Source: Cerioporus squamosus (Eukaryota; Basidiomycota; Agaricomycetes; Polyporales; Polyporaceae). Taken from it: 64,000 bases of DNA. The notes under the pieces were generated by a model. That model was not told the DNA's origin. It ran no database searches and was given only the letters and a program-made list of their open reading frames with translations. The position numbers and the translations under genes were made by a program. Each line of letters starts with the position of its first letter. The stretch's first letter is position 1. Shown piece after piece: positions 34,350 to 45,043 of the stretch. The stretch lies in NCBI GenBank assembly GCA_022592435.1, contig JABYQS010000006.1:434001-498000 (forward strand), given 5' to 3'.

Positions 34350-36484
34350 ATGGACGGCCCAACGATCGCCTATGCATGTCTGGTCCTCTTGATGGCACGC
34401 ATATTCGTCAAGTGGTACTCTGACCCGGTATGTCACGGTGTAGTGCCATAACCTCTGGAACCTGCATGACAATACTGATGCGCGTCCATCCAGCTCCGCC
34501 GTGTACCTACTGTAGGCGGGCCATCCGCCCCGCTCTTATCTTACCTTTCGGCGGTGATTTCGCGCGCCGGCCGAACGTCGTCTTGCAGGAAGGGTACGAG
34601 AAGGTGCGATAATTCTGGCATGCGTGTATCTAGGCTCCTCCTGCTCACGTCTCTGTAGTACCACGGTTCGGCTTTCAAGGTTGCGCTGCCTCATCGTTGG
34701 CTGGTCGTGATTTCGGGTCTCGACGGGGTAGAAGACATCAGACGGCGGCCTGACAGCGATCTCTCTATATCATCTGCGAGTAATGAGGTCGGTTCTGTCC
34801 TGTGGTTGTCTTCAATCGTTGACTTACTCCTCTCGCTGCTCGTGTTACAGCAGCTTCAAAGGAAATCTATGTTGGGAATCGATTCCCATGAGGCTCGGTG
34901 GCATGTCGACGTCATCAAGACGACCTTCACACGTAGTCTTCCCTCCATTCTTCCTGACCTTCTGGACGAGCTCCCATCAACCGTGCAGGGCAGCATTCCA
35001 TGCGCAAGTGGTAATTGTATATCGTCAACATCGCGGAGAAGTGTCACTGAGCAGCCACGGCTTTGCAGGATGGACAGCTGTGAACGTCCAACCCGCAGCA
35101 CAAAACATCATCGCGCAGTTAAGTAGTCATGCCTTTGTAGGGCCGCCTCTGAGTAAGCTCGTTCCTCGTACAAGGATGTCACGAGACTCATGCGAGCCTT
35201 TACAGGTAGCTCTGGAGCATACTTGGACCTTGCGATCCGCTTCTCCTTGGCCAGGATGAAAGAAGCGAATAGAATGAAAGCCATCCCTCAAGTATTGCGA
35301 CCGTACGTCGCCTCGTCCTCACCGAACTGCGACGTGTATACTGAGTAACCCAAAGGATTGCTGCTCGCATTGTTAATAAGAGCCATTCCGCCTTGCTCGA
35401 GGGATTGGCCTACCTTGAGCCGATGGTACGAGCACGAAGGGCTGCCATGGACCAATTCGGGAACGATTGGCGCGACAGACCGGTGCGTACATTCTCCTCA
35501 CAGTCACATTGAGCCGTTGGAACCAGGATCCTTTACTGACGACGGGGACTTCAGAATGATCTTCTTCAGTCTTACATAGATGAAGCTAGCGAGAGAAACG
35601 TGTCGGACCGACGAGTGGCAGAGAAACTGTTCCTCACCAACTTCGCCTCCATTCACACCTCTTCAACGGTACGGTCCTGTCCTTCAGCACGCTTACTCAG
35701 CGCAGCACTTACTGGGAACTTTCCATGTTCATCTGCAGAGCATGGCGAATGTTCTGTGCGACCTGGCAGCCTTTCCCGAATTCATCGCCCCCCTTCGAGC
35801 TGAGGTGGAAGAAGTCATCGCAGCGGAAGGTTGGACGAAGGCTGCCATCGACAAGATGTGGAAGGTCGACAGTCTCCTTCGCGAATCACAACGTTTACAC
35901 ACTGTGGTCCCTCGTGAGTACATACAATCGCACCGCTGTTTCCTGCATCCAACTCACAGCTGTCAAACAACTTGTGTTCATAGTCGCGCTGACACGGATG
36001 ACCATCCGGGACATGACATTGGTCGACGGCACCTTCGTCCCAAAGGGAACCCTCATCGCTGTGGCTTCTTCTCCTGCCCATCGCGACGAGAAACTTTACC
36101 CCGATGCTGATGTCTTTGACCCCTTCCGATTCTCGCGCGCTTGTGAAGAGACAGGAGTCAGTGCGGCGCAGGCGTTCACCCACACCTCTGCTAAATGGCT
36201 TGCCTTCGGCCATGGCAAGCATGCTTGGTACGCTGCCTGATTCTTTCAAGTTGAAATAAGCTCTCAATATTCACGCCGTCGCATGCAGTCCAGGGCGGTT
36301 CTTCGCGGCCGACGAACTCAAGGGGCTCATAGCGTACATCGTCTTGAACTACGACATCAAAGCCGATGATATCGACGGTGCCTCGGGCCGGTCTGCGAGG
36401 AGTCCTGCGTTCGGAAGCACGGGAACGGCGATTACGAGCGGCAAGATCATGGTTAGGAAGCGCAAGAGCGACTCGGTGGCTTGA
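34350..36484 (+). CDS. Cytochrome P450 B, tandem paralog; one-base frame break in exon 2
   Basis: ER-anchored haem monooxygenase, close paralog of A. Exon 1 (34350-34427) gives MDGPTIAYACLVLLMARIFVKWYSDP, a short membrane anchor. Exon 2 (34494-34603) gives LRRVPTVGGPSAPLLSYLSA and ends VVLQEGYEK. Exon 3 (34659-34787) gives YHGSAFKVALPHRWLVVISG. Later exons give RWHVDVIKTTFTRSLPS, GWTAVNVQPAAQN, AYLDLAIRFS, NFASIHTSS, LLRESQR (ExxR), FDPFRFSR and the haem motif FGHGKHAC|PGRFFAADELK, with the Cys codon split by an intron. The end is KIMVRKRKSDSVA. Exon 2 is 110 nt against 111 nt in A and C; one T is missing from the TTT at 34558-34560, where LSAVIFARRP would be expected. Everything else is in frame, so the gene is either recently broken or miscalled. 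Confidence 0.8.
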
Positions 36485-36827
36485 AGGCAGAGGAAGATTA
36501 GAGGGAAGACCCGCAATTCTGCAATGAAGCGGAAGGTCATTTGTTCACCGTTCTCGAGCGATAGGAGCGTGGCGCACCTGTGTCTTATACTAGAGTTCAC
36601 GAGTCGTCTTCAGTGCGACGGCGTGAGAGGGATGCATGGCCAATATCGGTGCGTCGCTTCGATGTTCACATGGGTACATTCCCGGGATGACCGCGGTCGC
36701 ACACATGCGAGTCTCAGTCGCTGCGGTGTCACTGTCAGTGTAAAGTTCAAACCCTGATGACCGCGCGTATAACTAGCGTGATGGGTAGCTGAGCACCCCG
36801 CTGTCGATGCCGTGAAGCTCTCATGCC
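36485..36827. other. Intergenic region between P450 B and C
   Basis: 343 bases with no conserved frame. It presumably contains the P450 B terminator and the P450 C promoter; no clear TATA box was found. Confidence 0.35.
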
Positions 36828-38892
36828 ATGCCTGACCTACAGATTTTCGTGTATACTTGCCTTGGCGCAACGTTGGCCATCTATTTCTTGAGATGGGTCC
36901 GCGACCCGGTATGTCATCGCTGTATATTACGGTTCAAGAGAGCGCTGCTGACAAGCTGAGATCTAGCTCCGCACTATACCAACAGTCGGCGGCTCTTCCT
37001 TACCCTTTCTATCCCTCCTGGGTGCTGTGAACTTCATGTGCCGCACGGACGCGGTCCTAGAAGAAGGATACAAGAAAGTATGTGTGAGTCGCTATGTCGA
37101 ACGTGTGATTGTGCTCAGTTCAGTCAGTATCCCAGGGGCGCGTTCAAGGTGGCATTGCTCGACGCATGGGTGGTCTTCGTGTCTAGTCAGGAAGCAGGGG
37201 AAGATGTTGGGCGGCGGCCGGAGAGCGAACTATCCGTGCATCAGAGCACGAAAGAGGCACGTTTCATGGGATTTTGTACTTTCTGCGCCGCATCACTCTG
37301 ACAGACACCAGCTTTTCCAAACTGCTTACACAGTGGGGCGGGAGGTTAACAACGATTCGTGGCACGTCGAGATCATACGTTCGAAGTTCGCGAGGGACCT
37401 GTCTTCCATAGATCTCGACTTGGTCGATGAGCTACCACTTGCCGTAGGCGAGTACTTCGAAGCCGACGAGGGTAAGAGAACTCTCGATGTATCTGTGCGT
37501 GCATCCAGTTAACCTTACTACCACCTTCCTAGGCGCATTCAACGGGAATATCAAAGCTGCGGTCAAAAGCTCGCCACACGCCTCAGCGGCCGCGTTTGTG
37601 TCGGCATTCCCACATGTGGGATTGATGATTCTTTGTCGGGCTCGTCGCTGACATGCATAGTCAGGTCGATCTCCAGAATACTCGGCTCTTGTAATCAGGT
37701 CCAGCGATACTATCATGAGGGATGCGTTCCTTATCAAACTATTCCCTGACTTCCTCAAGCCGTACGTTTGTCGGCATAATCCTCGGCCTTTTCATTGACA
37801 TACTCCGAAGGATGGTGGCACACCTCGCGACCACCACACGATCGGACATGCTGACTGCAGCAGCGCACATTGAAAAGATATACCGAAGGCGCAAAGAACA
37901 GTCGAAGACCGACGCGCAGGAGAACGTGCAGCCTGTGAGTGACCTCTGATGACTTCGTCGCAGCGTTGACCTCTGACGCATCTCCAGAACGACGTAATAC
38001 AATGGCTTATAGACGGAGCTCCGTCAAGGGCCTCGGATAAAGACATCATCCACAGAGTCCTTGCAACACACATCACGGCCATCCACACCTCGTCGACTGT
38101 ACGCACCTAGCCCATGTCTCCTTGCGACTATCCAGCGTGCTCACCTGTGCGTTGACCAGGTCATCACGCAGGCACTGAGCGATCTCGCATCTTACCCGGA
38201 ACACGCAGAGGTTGTCTGCGCGGAGGTTGAAGCTGTCGTTGCCGCAGATGGCTGGACGAAGACGGCCATAGACAAGATGCGAAAGCTAGACAGCTTCCTC
38301 AAAGAGTCGCAGCGCTGTAACTGCGTGGTACCCTGTGCGACTCCAGCCAATTATCCCAAACACCTTCCTTCTCGCTCATACAGTTTTCGCTATCTGTATT
38401 TAGTCATATCGCTCCGCAAGGCCATGGACGACCTGACACTCGCCGACGGGACGTTCCTACCTAAGGGAACGCTGGTCGCCGCGGTCGCCTCTCCCATCCA
38501 CCACGACGACACGATCTACCCGGACCCAGACACCTTCGATCCATTCCGCTTCTCGCGTGCGTTCGACGTTGGAGGACCAAACGCGACGCAACGGTTCACG
38601 CACACTTCGGGTAAATGGCTCACCTTTGGTTACGGGAGGCACGCATGGTATGTCCGCCGTTATTGGTATTCTCTAATACAATGCTCAGCACAGTTATGTC
38701 CCACACAGTCCCGGTCGCTTCTTCGCCGCGGACATGGTGAAGGCGGTGGTTGCACACATGCTATTGAACTACGGCATCAAGGTCGAGGAGGACACAAAGG
38801 GTACGAGGGGCGGCTTTAAGTTCGATTTCATGCCGGTAGCGAAGTTGGAAGGCAAGGTGGTACTCGAAAGGCGTAAGGAGGCGACTTGTTGA
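36828..38892 (+). CDS. Cytochrome P450 C, tandem paralog; one-base frame break
   Basis: Third and most divergent member of the array. Exon 1 (36828-36908) gives MPDLQIFVYTCLGATLAIYFLRWVRDP; exon 2 (36967-37077) gives LRTIPTVGGSSLPFLSLL and ends VLEEGYKK. Exon 3 ends at 37256 before a GC-AG intron (37257-37311), where copies A and B have a GT donor. Then LFQTAYTVGREVNNDSWHVEII, and an exon starting at 37533. There GNIKAAVK slips by one base at AAAA (37565-37568); one more A would give KLATRLSGRVCVGIPTCG, matching the paralogs. Further on are NDVIQWLIDGAPSRA, THITAIHTSST, FLKESQR, FDPFRFSR and FGYGRHAC|PGRFFAADMVK, with the haem Cys codon split by an intron. The end is VVLERRKEATC. Confidence 0.78.
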
Positions 38893-39229
38893 CGAGAAGA
38901 CGAGTAATCACCATCTCGGAGGACTGTCATTCTCGCTTGCACTGATCTTGGTCCCAACCAGCCGATGTCAATACTTTGTTCCCAGCGCGCTGGCGCGAGA
39001 CCTAGTGTTGCGCCTGAAACTCAGAGCGACTGGGGAGTGCGCGGCGTCACGAGCAAGATTAATCGTGGATTGTCCACGGAGAAGCGCAGAGGCAGGTAGA
39101 TTACACTGGACCAAGAGATACACAGATGAGAGCGAACATGAGAGCATACATCGTAACTGCAACAGACGATGAGCGGAACCGTCAAGCTAATAGACAGGTA
39201 GTCGGACTCGCCATGTAATATGACACATA
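38893..39229. other. Convergent intergenic region
   Basis: 337 bases between the 3' ends of P450 C and the ING gene. No gene, repeat or RNA seen. Confidence 0.35.
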
Positions 39230-40848
39230 TCAAGTGGGATGGCCCCGCGCAGCAGTGCGACCTGCCGTCCTCTTCTTGCCACCTCGGCCGGATTTTCGCG
39301 AACTATGGCGCAGCGCGGTGCAAGTTTCGCAAATCCAGCCTCCTTCGGGCGCAACGGCGAGGCCAACGCATGCGAGGTGGAACTGCAGGGTGTGGTTGGT
39401 TGAGTGGATGGGCACGAGAAGCAGAACAGGCAGCGGGTCAGTGGGCAGACAGGCATGAGGAGCGGAACCGGAGACGCACCCATTCCCTCTCGCACTCCTC
39501 ATCGTCACAACCGATCATCTCTCCATAGCTAACACCGTCGCAGAAACAGTAGGTCTTGTTGTCGTCCGCGTCCCCGTCAGGCTCGGCGCTCATGCCGTCG
39601 TTCGCGTCTGCGGGGGCAGGTTGGAAGTTGCGCGCCACCGGCATCCCAGGTCCTTCGAGCTGGCCGTGAGGCCATTCAGGGACCACGCCGTTGCTCACTG
39701 CACGCGCTCCATGCGCGTCGGTGAGGACGCCCAGCTGGCCGGAGACGTGGGGAGTAGGGAGGGAGGGGTGGCTGGCAGGCGGAGGTTGGGCAGCGAAAGC
39801 ATCACGGCGCGAGGCGTCCTGTGCGCGCTTGTTCGCGCCATTGCTGCCGGCGCGTCCAGGAGCCGCCTGGCGAGATGGTCCCGCACTCGTTTGAACGGGG
39901 ATGTTCTGGGGCATGTGCGACGCGACGGAGAGAATGGACTCAGTGGGAGATGCGACCCTGTCGACAATTCTGCGAGGCATAGGTCAGGAAGGCGACGAGA
40001 AATAGTGGGGAAGAGGCGATGGAAGAGCAGGCGCCGTCGAGCGGGACCTCACGGCCTCAAGTAGCTCAAGACCGCGGCAGTGCAGTTGTGTCCACTGGTG
40101 GCACACACCAAAGAATCAAAGGGAGAGAGGTGTCGAAGGAGAAGATGAAAGAGACGTACTTCTTTGTCTTTCCTCCGTTTCTCTGCCTCTGCACCGGTGC
40201 GTCCAGCCGCTCCTTCTTTGTGGGCGTCCTCGTAACGTCGATCTCGTCCTCCTTCGCGACCCTCTTCCTCTTTGTCGGGCTGGGGTCACCGCCGTTCACG
40301 AGTAGACCGGGGCCATAGCCGTTCGCGACACCTGCAGCGCGTCTGTTGCGCCTTCCGCCCTCACCTGCCATGCCCGGCGGGTAAAAGTTGCGCGTCGCGA
40401 CATGGGGGTAGACAGTCTTCCTCGACAGCGCGTCCGCAAGCCTCGAAAACTCCTTCTCGGGCATCCGGTCGAGGAGCGCCTTCATGTGTGCCCTGTGTGC
40501 GCGGAGGCCGTCCGCGGCGTGCCCGGCAACGCGAATCTTGTCTTCGCCACCGAGCTTGAGACGCCCTGCCTCTTCTGCGATCTCGGTGAGCAGGTAGAGT
40601 CGGTCATCGTTGGTACCGGTCTTTGTCTCAATCATGGAGATGAGCTCGTTGATCTTGGTGGTCAGGAGGGTCATGGAGGAGGAGAGCACGGCGTCGAGCT
40701 CACGGAGGTCGCCATAGCTCCTGGAGAGGTCGATAGGGAGGCTGTCGAGCGTGTGGGCGTACTCGGAGAGGTGAGCGAGGCTGAGGGCGGTGTCGACGGC
40801 GGACGTCGAGCTCGAGGGGTAGTTCATCGTCGTCGGTCTGCGAGACAT
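39230..40848 (-). CDS. ING-family PHD-finger chromatin protein
   Basis: Histone-reader subunit of acetyltransferase or deacetylase complexes (Yng1/Yng2/Pho23 family). Three exons (40160-40848, 39480-39969, 39230-39382) give 443 aa. The N-terminal ING domain is coiled-coil: LSLAHLSEYAHTLDSLPIDLSRSYGDLRELD and KTGTNDDRLYLLTEIAEEAGRLK. A basic, disordered middle (TKRKRVAKEDEIDVTRTPTKKERLD, possible NLS) follows. The C-terminal PHD finger reads [32 protein letters not shown] with GGWICETC; the Cys4-His-Cys3 set is complete, and [10 protein letters not shown] is the H3K4me3-reader type. The splice at 39480/39382 falls exactly between the Trp and FHLAC. The tail is Lys/Arg-rich. Which of the three yeast paralogs it matches cannot be decided here. 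Confidence 0.92.
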
Positions 40849-41084
40849 GCCGTTCCGGTGCGAGGTGGATGGAGGGAGGTCGTCCTAGGCTCTTTCCCCC
40901 GGTGGCGGGACGAATTATGGGCGCCCGACGGCGGCCCGCCGGGCCGAGTCCGCTTTACACCCAAACGGTGCTCTCAGGCTACAGACGGACCTGCAACAGC
41001 GTCCTCAGGTGAATGGTCGACCAAATTGCTGATCGTCAATGGTCCACGCTAACAGATCCACGCATATGCAGATCACATCTCATA

Positions 41085-42869
41085 ATGGCCGTACAAGCTC
41101 TCCCGGCAGAGTACTACACCCCCTTCCTGTCGGATGTGGCTAAGGAGCGCAAGCCGGCCCCAAGTAAGTATCTTCACCAGATTCCGGTTATATGGTCTAT
41201 CTATCTGCTGAACGACATGTATCAGTTCGAGGGCTTTACCCCTTGGAGAACCGTCCGGGGATGATCTCCCTCCTCGCTGGGAAGCCCAACGCGTTGACCT
41301 TCCCTTTCACCTCGCTCACGATCAAGTCGCGCTCCCCGAGTGACCCCTCCGCAGAGCTGACCACAGAGCTGAGCGGGAAGGCGCTTGCGGAGGGGTTGCA
41401 GTACGGCCCCACCGCGGGTTTGCCCGATCTCGTCAACTGGGTTTATAGCCTGCAGGAACGCGAGCATGGACGGGAAAAAGGTGAGGGATGGCGACTGAGC
41501 ATCGGTTCTGGATCGCAGGACGTTCTGCATAAGGTCTGCCGTGGGGTTATAGGCAGCACACCATGATGGCTGATCTTTGTTAATACTCAGGCGATTGTGG
41601 CACTCGTGAACCCGGGAGACCCGGTTTTGGTTGAGTCTCCTCTCTACGCGTGAGTAAAAGCAGACAGACTCACGAGTGGAAGAATCTTCTTACGAAATGC
41701 GGCTCGCAGCGGTGTGATGCCTACGTTCGAAGCCCTGCACTGCGAGTTCTTCGGTACGCCCGCAAACGAAGTCCAGAGGGTGCAGTGGCTAACGTACCAT
41801 CTCGCATGCAGCTGTGCCCACCGATTCAAAGGGTATCCGCTCGGACGTCCTCCGCTCAACCCTGGAAAACTGGCCGGCCGGGAAACCGAAGCCAAAGATC
41901 CTCTACACTGTTCCGGTGCGTGTATCCGTTTACGACCCTGAGGCCCACCGCGACCACGACCTCACTACGCTGATCTAGTATGGCGGAAACCCGACCGGCA
42001 TGACCGCAGTGAAAGAGCGGCGACAGGAGGTTCTCGCACTTGCGCGGGAGCACAACTTCCTGATCCTCGAGGGTAAGCGAAGTCACCTTATGATTTGCCA
42101 TTGCTCGTCAGTGACTAACCTGCACCATCTAGACGATCCGTACTACTACCTTTACTTCGGAGAGGCCGCACGGCCGCCGTCATATTTCACGCTCGAACGT
42201 GAGCTCCCGGAGGTCGGACGAGTGATTCGCTTCGACAGTCTCTCCAAGATTCTCTCAGCCGGGATCCGCATCGGCTTCGTATGCGGGCCTGAGCCTATCA
42301 TGACAGTCATCGACATGCACGTAAGTGACTCGCCGATACCACTCGGGTGACACCTCACCTCGCATTGAACGCGCTTCGCAGACGGCAGTCGCAAGCCTCC
42401 AAACTCCCTCCCTCACGCAGGCAATCACGTTTGCCTTGCTCGACTCGTGGGGCTACGACAGTTTCAAAACGCACACACTCGCAGTATCGCAGTTCTATAG
42501 GGAGAAGCGTGACGTCTTCGAGAAGTACATGAAGAAGCACCTCGACGGACTAGCGGAATGGGACAGGCCTGAGGCCGGCATGTTCTTCTGGTGAGAACAT
42601 CAATGGTGTCTCATCTAGCGTCCGACTGAAGCCTCAGTAGGTTTAAGCTTCTGCTCCCCGCCGCGGACGGCAAGGAACAGGACTCGGAGAGCATCATCGC
42701 CACGAAGGCTTTGGAGAAGGGCGTGCTTGCACTCCCAGGAACAGTTTTCCTACCAGGTGGAGGCAAGACCCCGTACGTGCGTGCCGCATTCAGTCTGTTG
42801 GACGAGGCGGATGTCGAGGAAGCCATCAAGCGACTCGCTGCCGTGGTGCTGGAAGCGAGGGGTGCATGA
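41085..42869 (+). CDS. ARO8: Aromatic / 2-aminoadipate-type aminotransferase (ARO8-like), PLP fold type I
   Basis: PLP-dependent transaminase of the ARO8/KAT II group, likely acting on aromatic amino acids or 2-aminoadipate. Eight or more exons. Segments: MAVQALPAEYYTPFLSDVAKERKPAP, IRGLYPLENRPGMISLLAGKPN, LQYGPTAGLPDLVNWVYSLQ, IGSGSQDVLHK, NPGDPVLVESPLYA, PKILYTVPYGGNPTGMT, DDPYYYLYFGE, and the PLP lysine in FDSLSKILSAGIRIGFVCGP. The end has KHLDGLAEWDRPEAGMFFW, FLPGGGKTPYVRAAFSLLDEADVEEAIKRL. Introns in or beside conserved blocks close in phase (for example A|TT giving the Ile of IRGLYP). Convergent with COQ4, 71 bp apart. Exact ARO8 versus ARO9 status is not resolved. Confidence 0.9.
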
Positions 42870-42940
42870 ACATAGTCGAATAAGCAACGAAAGCATTACG
42901 AAGAGGATATCACACTAAGACACATCATGTATCATGCCAA

Positions 42941-44003
42941 CTAGGACGAAGCCTGCTGCTGCTGGTCCTCCATCATCTTGGCTCTCTTCGCTGCGGCCAA
43001 CTTGGCCTCACTGAGTGGCTTTGGCCAACGAGGTTCGACAGGCGGGCTCCAGATGCCGAGTTCGCGCTTCATCTCGTCGATATTCTGCTCCCATCTCTTC
43101 TCCCAATAGACCGTGATGAGGCTCTGAGCGGAGCTGCCGCACTTGACTGCCCAGGGGACATAGTCACGGAAGAGCTTTTCGCGCTTGGCGTGCGTGAGGG
43201 GTAGGTGGCCGAATGCAGCAGCCATACCGGTCATGGGGAGGCCAAGGTTGGCGAACTCGAAGAACTTCACCGCGAGTTCGGCTACGACATTCACAGGCAT
43301 CCCGAGGATGCAGTGGTAGAAGTCATGGCACTCCCGGTAGCGCTGCATGACATATGCGAGCTCGGGGTCGTCAACGTAATGCACCTGGAGATGGATTCAG
43401 CGCCACCACGCGTGAACCGAGCCGTGGCCTTGAAATACCCTTGCCCTGGCATATCACAAGGGTATGACAAGGCCGCGTTTGAGGTGACACGACGTACGGG
43501 TTCTCGGGTGTCGGGAGTGACACCGCAGCGTTCCAGCCAAGTGACATAGGCGTGTCCAAAGGTTCCCTCCGGAAGGAGAGCGAGCTTGTTCATGTCCACT
43601 GTGTGAGTGTTGATCCTCGGTCTCTCTTTGAGGATCTGCCTTCCCTCTGCACTCTCCAGCATCCTGTCGCGCAGCCGAGGAAGCACCGGGCCAGAGGTGA
43701 GGTCCCCAAGGGCAGCGACCATATCTGGCAGACTCTCGGTTCATGCTTGCGCACCTTGCGAGACACACACGAGAACGCACCTGCCCTCCGGGGGTTCACC
43801 AGAGCCATGAAGGCAGAGCCCAGCGTCAGGAAGCCGTGCTCGAACCAGTTGAGCGGGATGTGGCCTTCGTACGCCGGTTGTGTGTTGACTGCCCGGGTTT
43901 GCCACCGCGTGTGCGGTCGACCGACAGCATTGGCCCGCGAGATAGTAGCCAGAGAACGCGCAGAGCAGCGCGGTGCGCGTAACGAAGCAGCGGCGAGCGA
44001 CAT
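42941..44003 (-). CDS. COQ4: Ubiquinone biosynthesis protein COQ4 (mitochondrial)
   Basis: Inner-membrane protein that organises the coenzyme Q biosynthetic complex. Three exons (43781-44003, 43498-43724, 42941-43384) give 297 aa. The N-terminus is rich in Arg/Ser/Ala without acids (SLAAASLRAPRCSARSLATISRA), a typical mitochondrial presequence. Then YEGHIPLNWFEHGFLTLGSAFMALVNPRRADMVAALGDLTSG. The hallmark zinc-binding pattern HDxxH-x11-E is present in ECHDFYHCILGMPVNVVAE. It is followed by FANLGLPMTGMAAAFGHL and VPWAVKCGSSAQSLITVYWEKRWEQNIDEMKRELGI, all family-typical. Divergent from DPH4, only 116 bp apart. Confidence 0.94.
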
Positions 44004-44119
44004 GGTGGCCTGAGGCGAAGATGTGAAGTCAAGCTGAACTGGCGGGACGCGTCGGGAGTCGAGACTCTGGCTGCGGGTCGGGCGTCTCCACGATCTCAGC
44101 CTCCTGCACCGCGACCTCC
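44004..44119. promoter_or_regulatory. Compact bidirectional promoter COQ4 / DPH4
   Basis: Only 116 bp separate two divergent ATGs. No TATA box is evident. A shared, TATA-less promoter is implied by position. Confidence 0.5.
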
Positions 44120-44641
44120 ATGTCGGGATCACCGCAAGCTCATAGCTGCTCGCCGCATCGCTATTCATATCGCAGAAAATCTTGGCTGGAGGACTCTCGC
44201 GCCCCGAACTACTATGCTATCCTCTCCTTGTCGCCGGACGCTACCGCCGCTGAAGTCAAGGCGGCCTACCACCGTGCACTTCTCGCCTCGCACCCCGATA
44301 AGCAGCTTTCTGGGGGATCCGGGGACGGTGTTGACATCGGACTCCTGAAAGACGCGTTCAACACGCTCCACAACCCCGAGCTCAGGAAGGCGTACGATGT
44401 CTCGAGGACCTCCGATGACAAGAAACTTGGTCCGCGCCCGGCACAAGTGATCTCACTCGAAGAGTTCGATGAGGAGTCGGACACTACCTGGACGTACTCG
44501 TGTCGCTGCGGAGGCACGTACGTCGTCACCGAGGAGATGCTTGACTCTGGCGAACACCTTGTGGGCTGCGCCAGCTGTTCCGAGGTGGTCTGGGTTGGCT
44601 ACGAATTGGTCGAGGAGGCGGAAAATGTGCCCGCGCAATAA
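44120..44641 (+). CDS. DPH4: Diphthamide biosynthesis protein 4 (J-domain, CSL zinc finger)
   Basis: Iron-binding J-protein needed for diphthamide modification of eEF2. Single exon, 173 aa. The J domain spans residues about 27-95: NYYAILSLSPDATAAEVKAAYHRALLASHPDK, with the HPD motif, and LKDAFNTLHNPELRKAYD. The C-terminal CSL/DPH zinc finger reads YSCRCGGTYVVTEEM and GCASCSEVVWVGYE, giving the CxC ... CxxC ligands. The N-terminal SGSPQAHSCSPHRYSYRRKSW could be slightly over-extended. An upstream mate, COQ4, shares the promoter. Confidence 0.93.
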   Translation: MSGSPQAHSCSPHRYSYRRKSWLEDSRAPNYYAILSLSPDATAAEVKAAYHRALLASHPDKQLSGGSGDGVDIGLLKDAFNTLHNPELRKAYDVSRTSDDKKLGPRPAQVISLEEFDEESDTTWTYSCRCGGTYVVTEEMLDSGEHLVGCASCSEVVWVGYELVEEAENVPAQ

Positions 44642-45043
44642 TCGCGCGACACTGCATGGGCTTATCAGGTGTCGCGTCGGGACTCTGACTGCGTCAGAAC
44701 CCCTGAAGAGCAGAAGGTACGTCAGGTCAACAGCAGTTGTGGTACGGGTTCAGCCTCCATGGTGGAGACTTCTCTCTTCTCCCCGTCAAGGTTTGACAGC
44801 GTTCTGCTTCCCCGGCCATGCCATCCCTGCAGTCTACGCCAGTATCCAGTCAGTTGCTTCGGTGTCCGACCTCGGAGCACGCTCATGTGGTTGTGCTCAG
44901 CGTTGCATATCATGAACGCACCCGACCTCAGCGCCCCGAGTGTCCTTGTGCTCCAAAGCCCCGGAATACCCCGTGCAGACTGGACGCTCGCATTCTGCAT
45001 AAAAGCCCTGCTACCCTGTTCTGGTTTGGCACGCACATACACG
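44642..45043. other. Intergenic region upstream of the aspartic protease
   Basis: 402 bases with no supported gene. A GCATAAAAGC element at about 44996-45005 lies 40-48 bases before the protease ATG and could be its TATA box. Confidence 0.4.

Noticed and set aside
30067..38892. The P450 island as a complete biosynthetic cluster
   Set aside because: No terpene synthase, PKS, NRPS, transporter or pathway regulator is present within the window on either side.
39230..40848. Plus-strand frames over the ING gene
   Set aside because: The minus strand carries a complete PHD finger and ING domain; plus frames are shadows.
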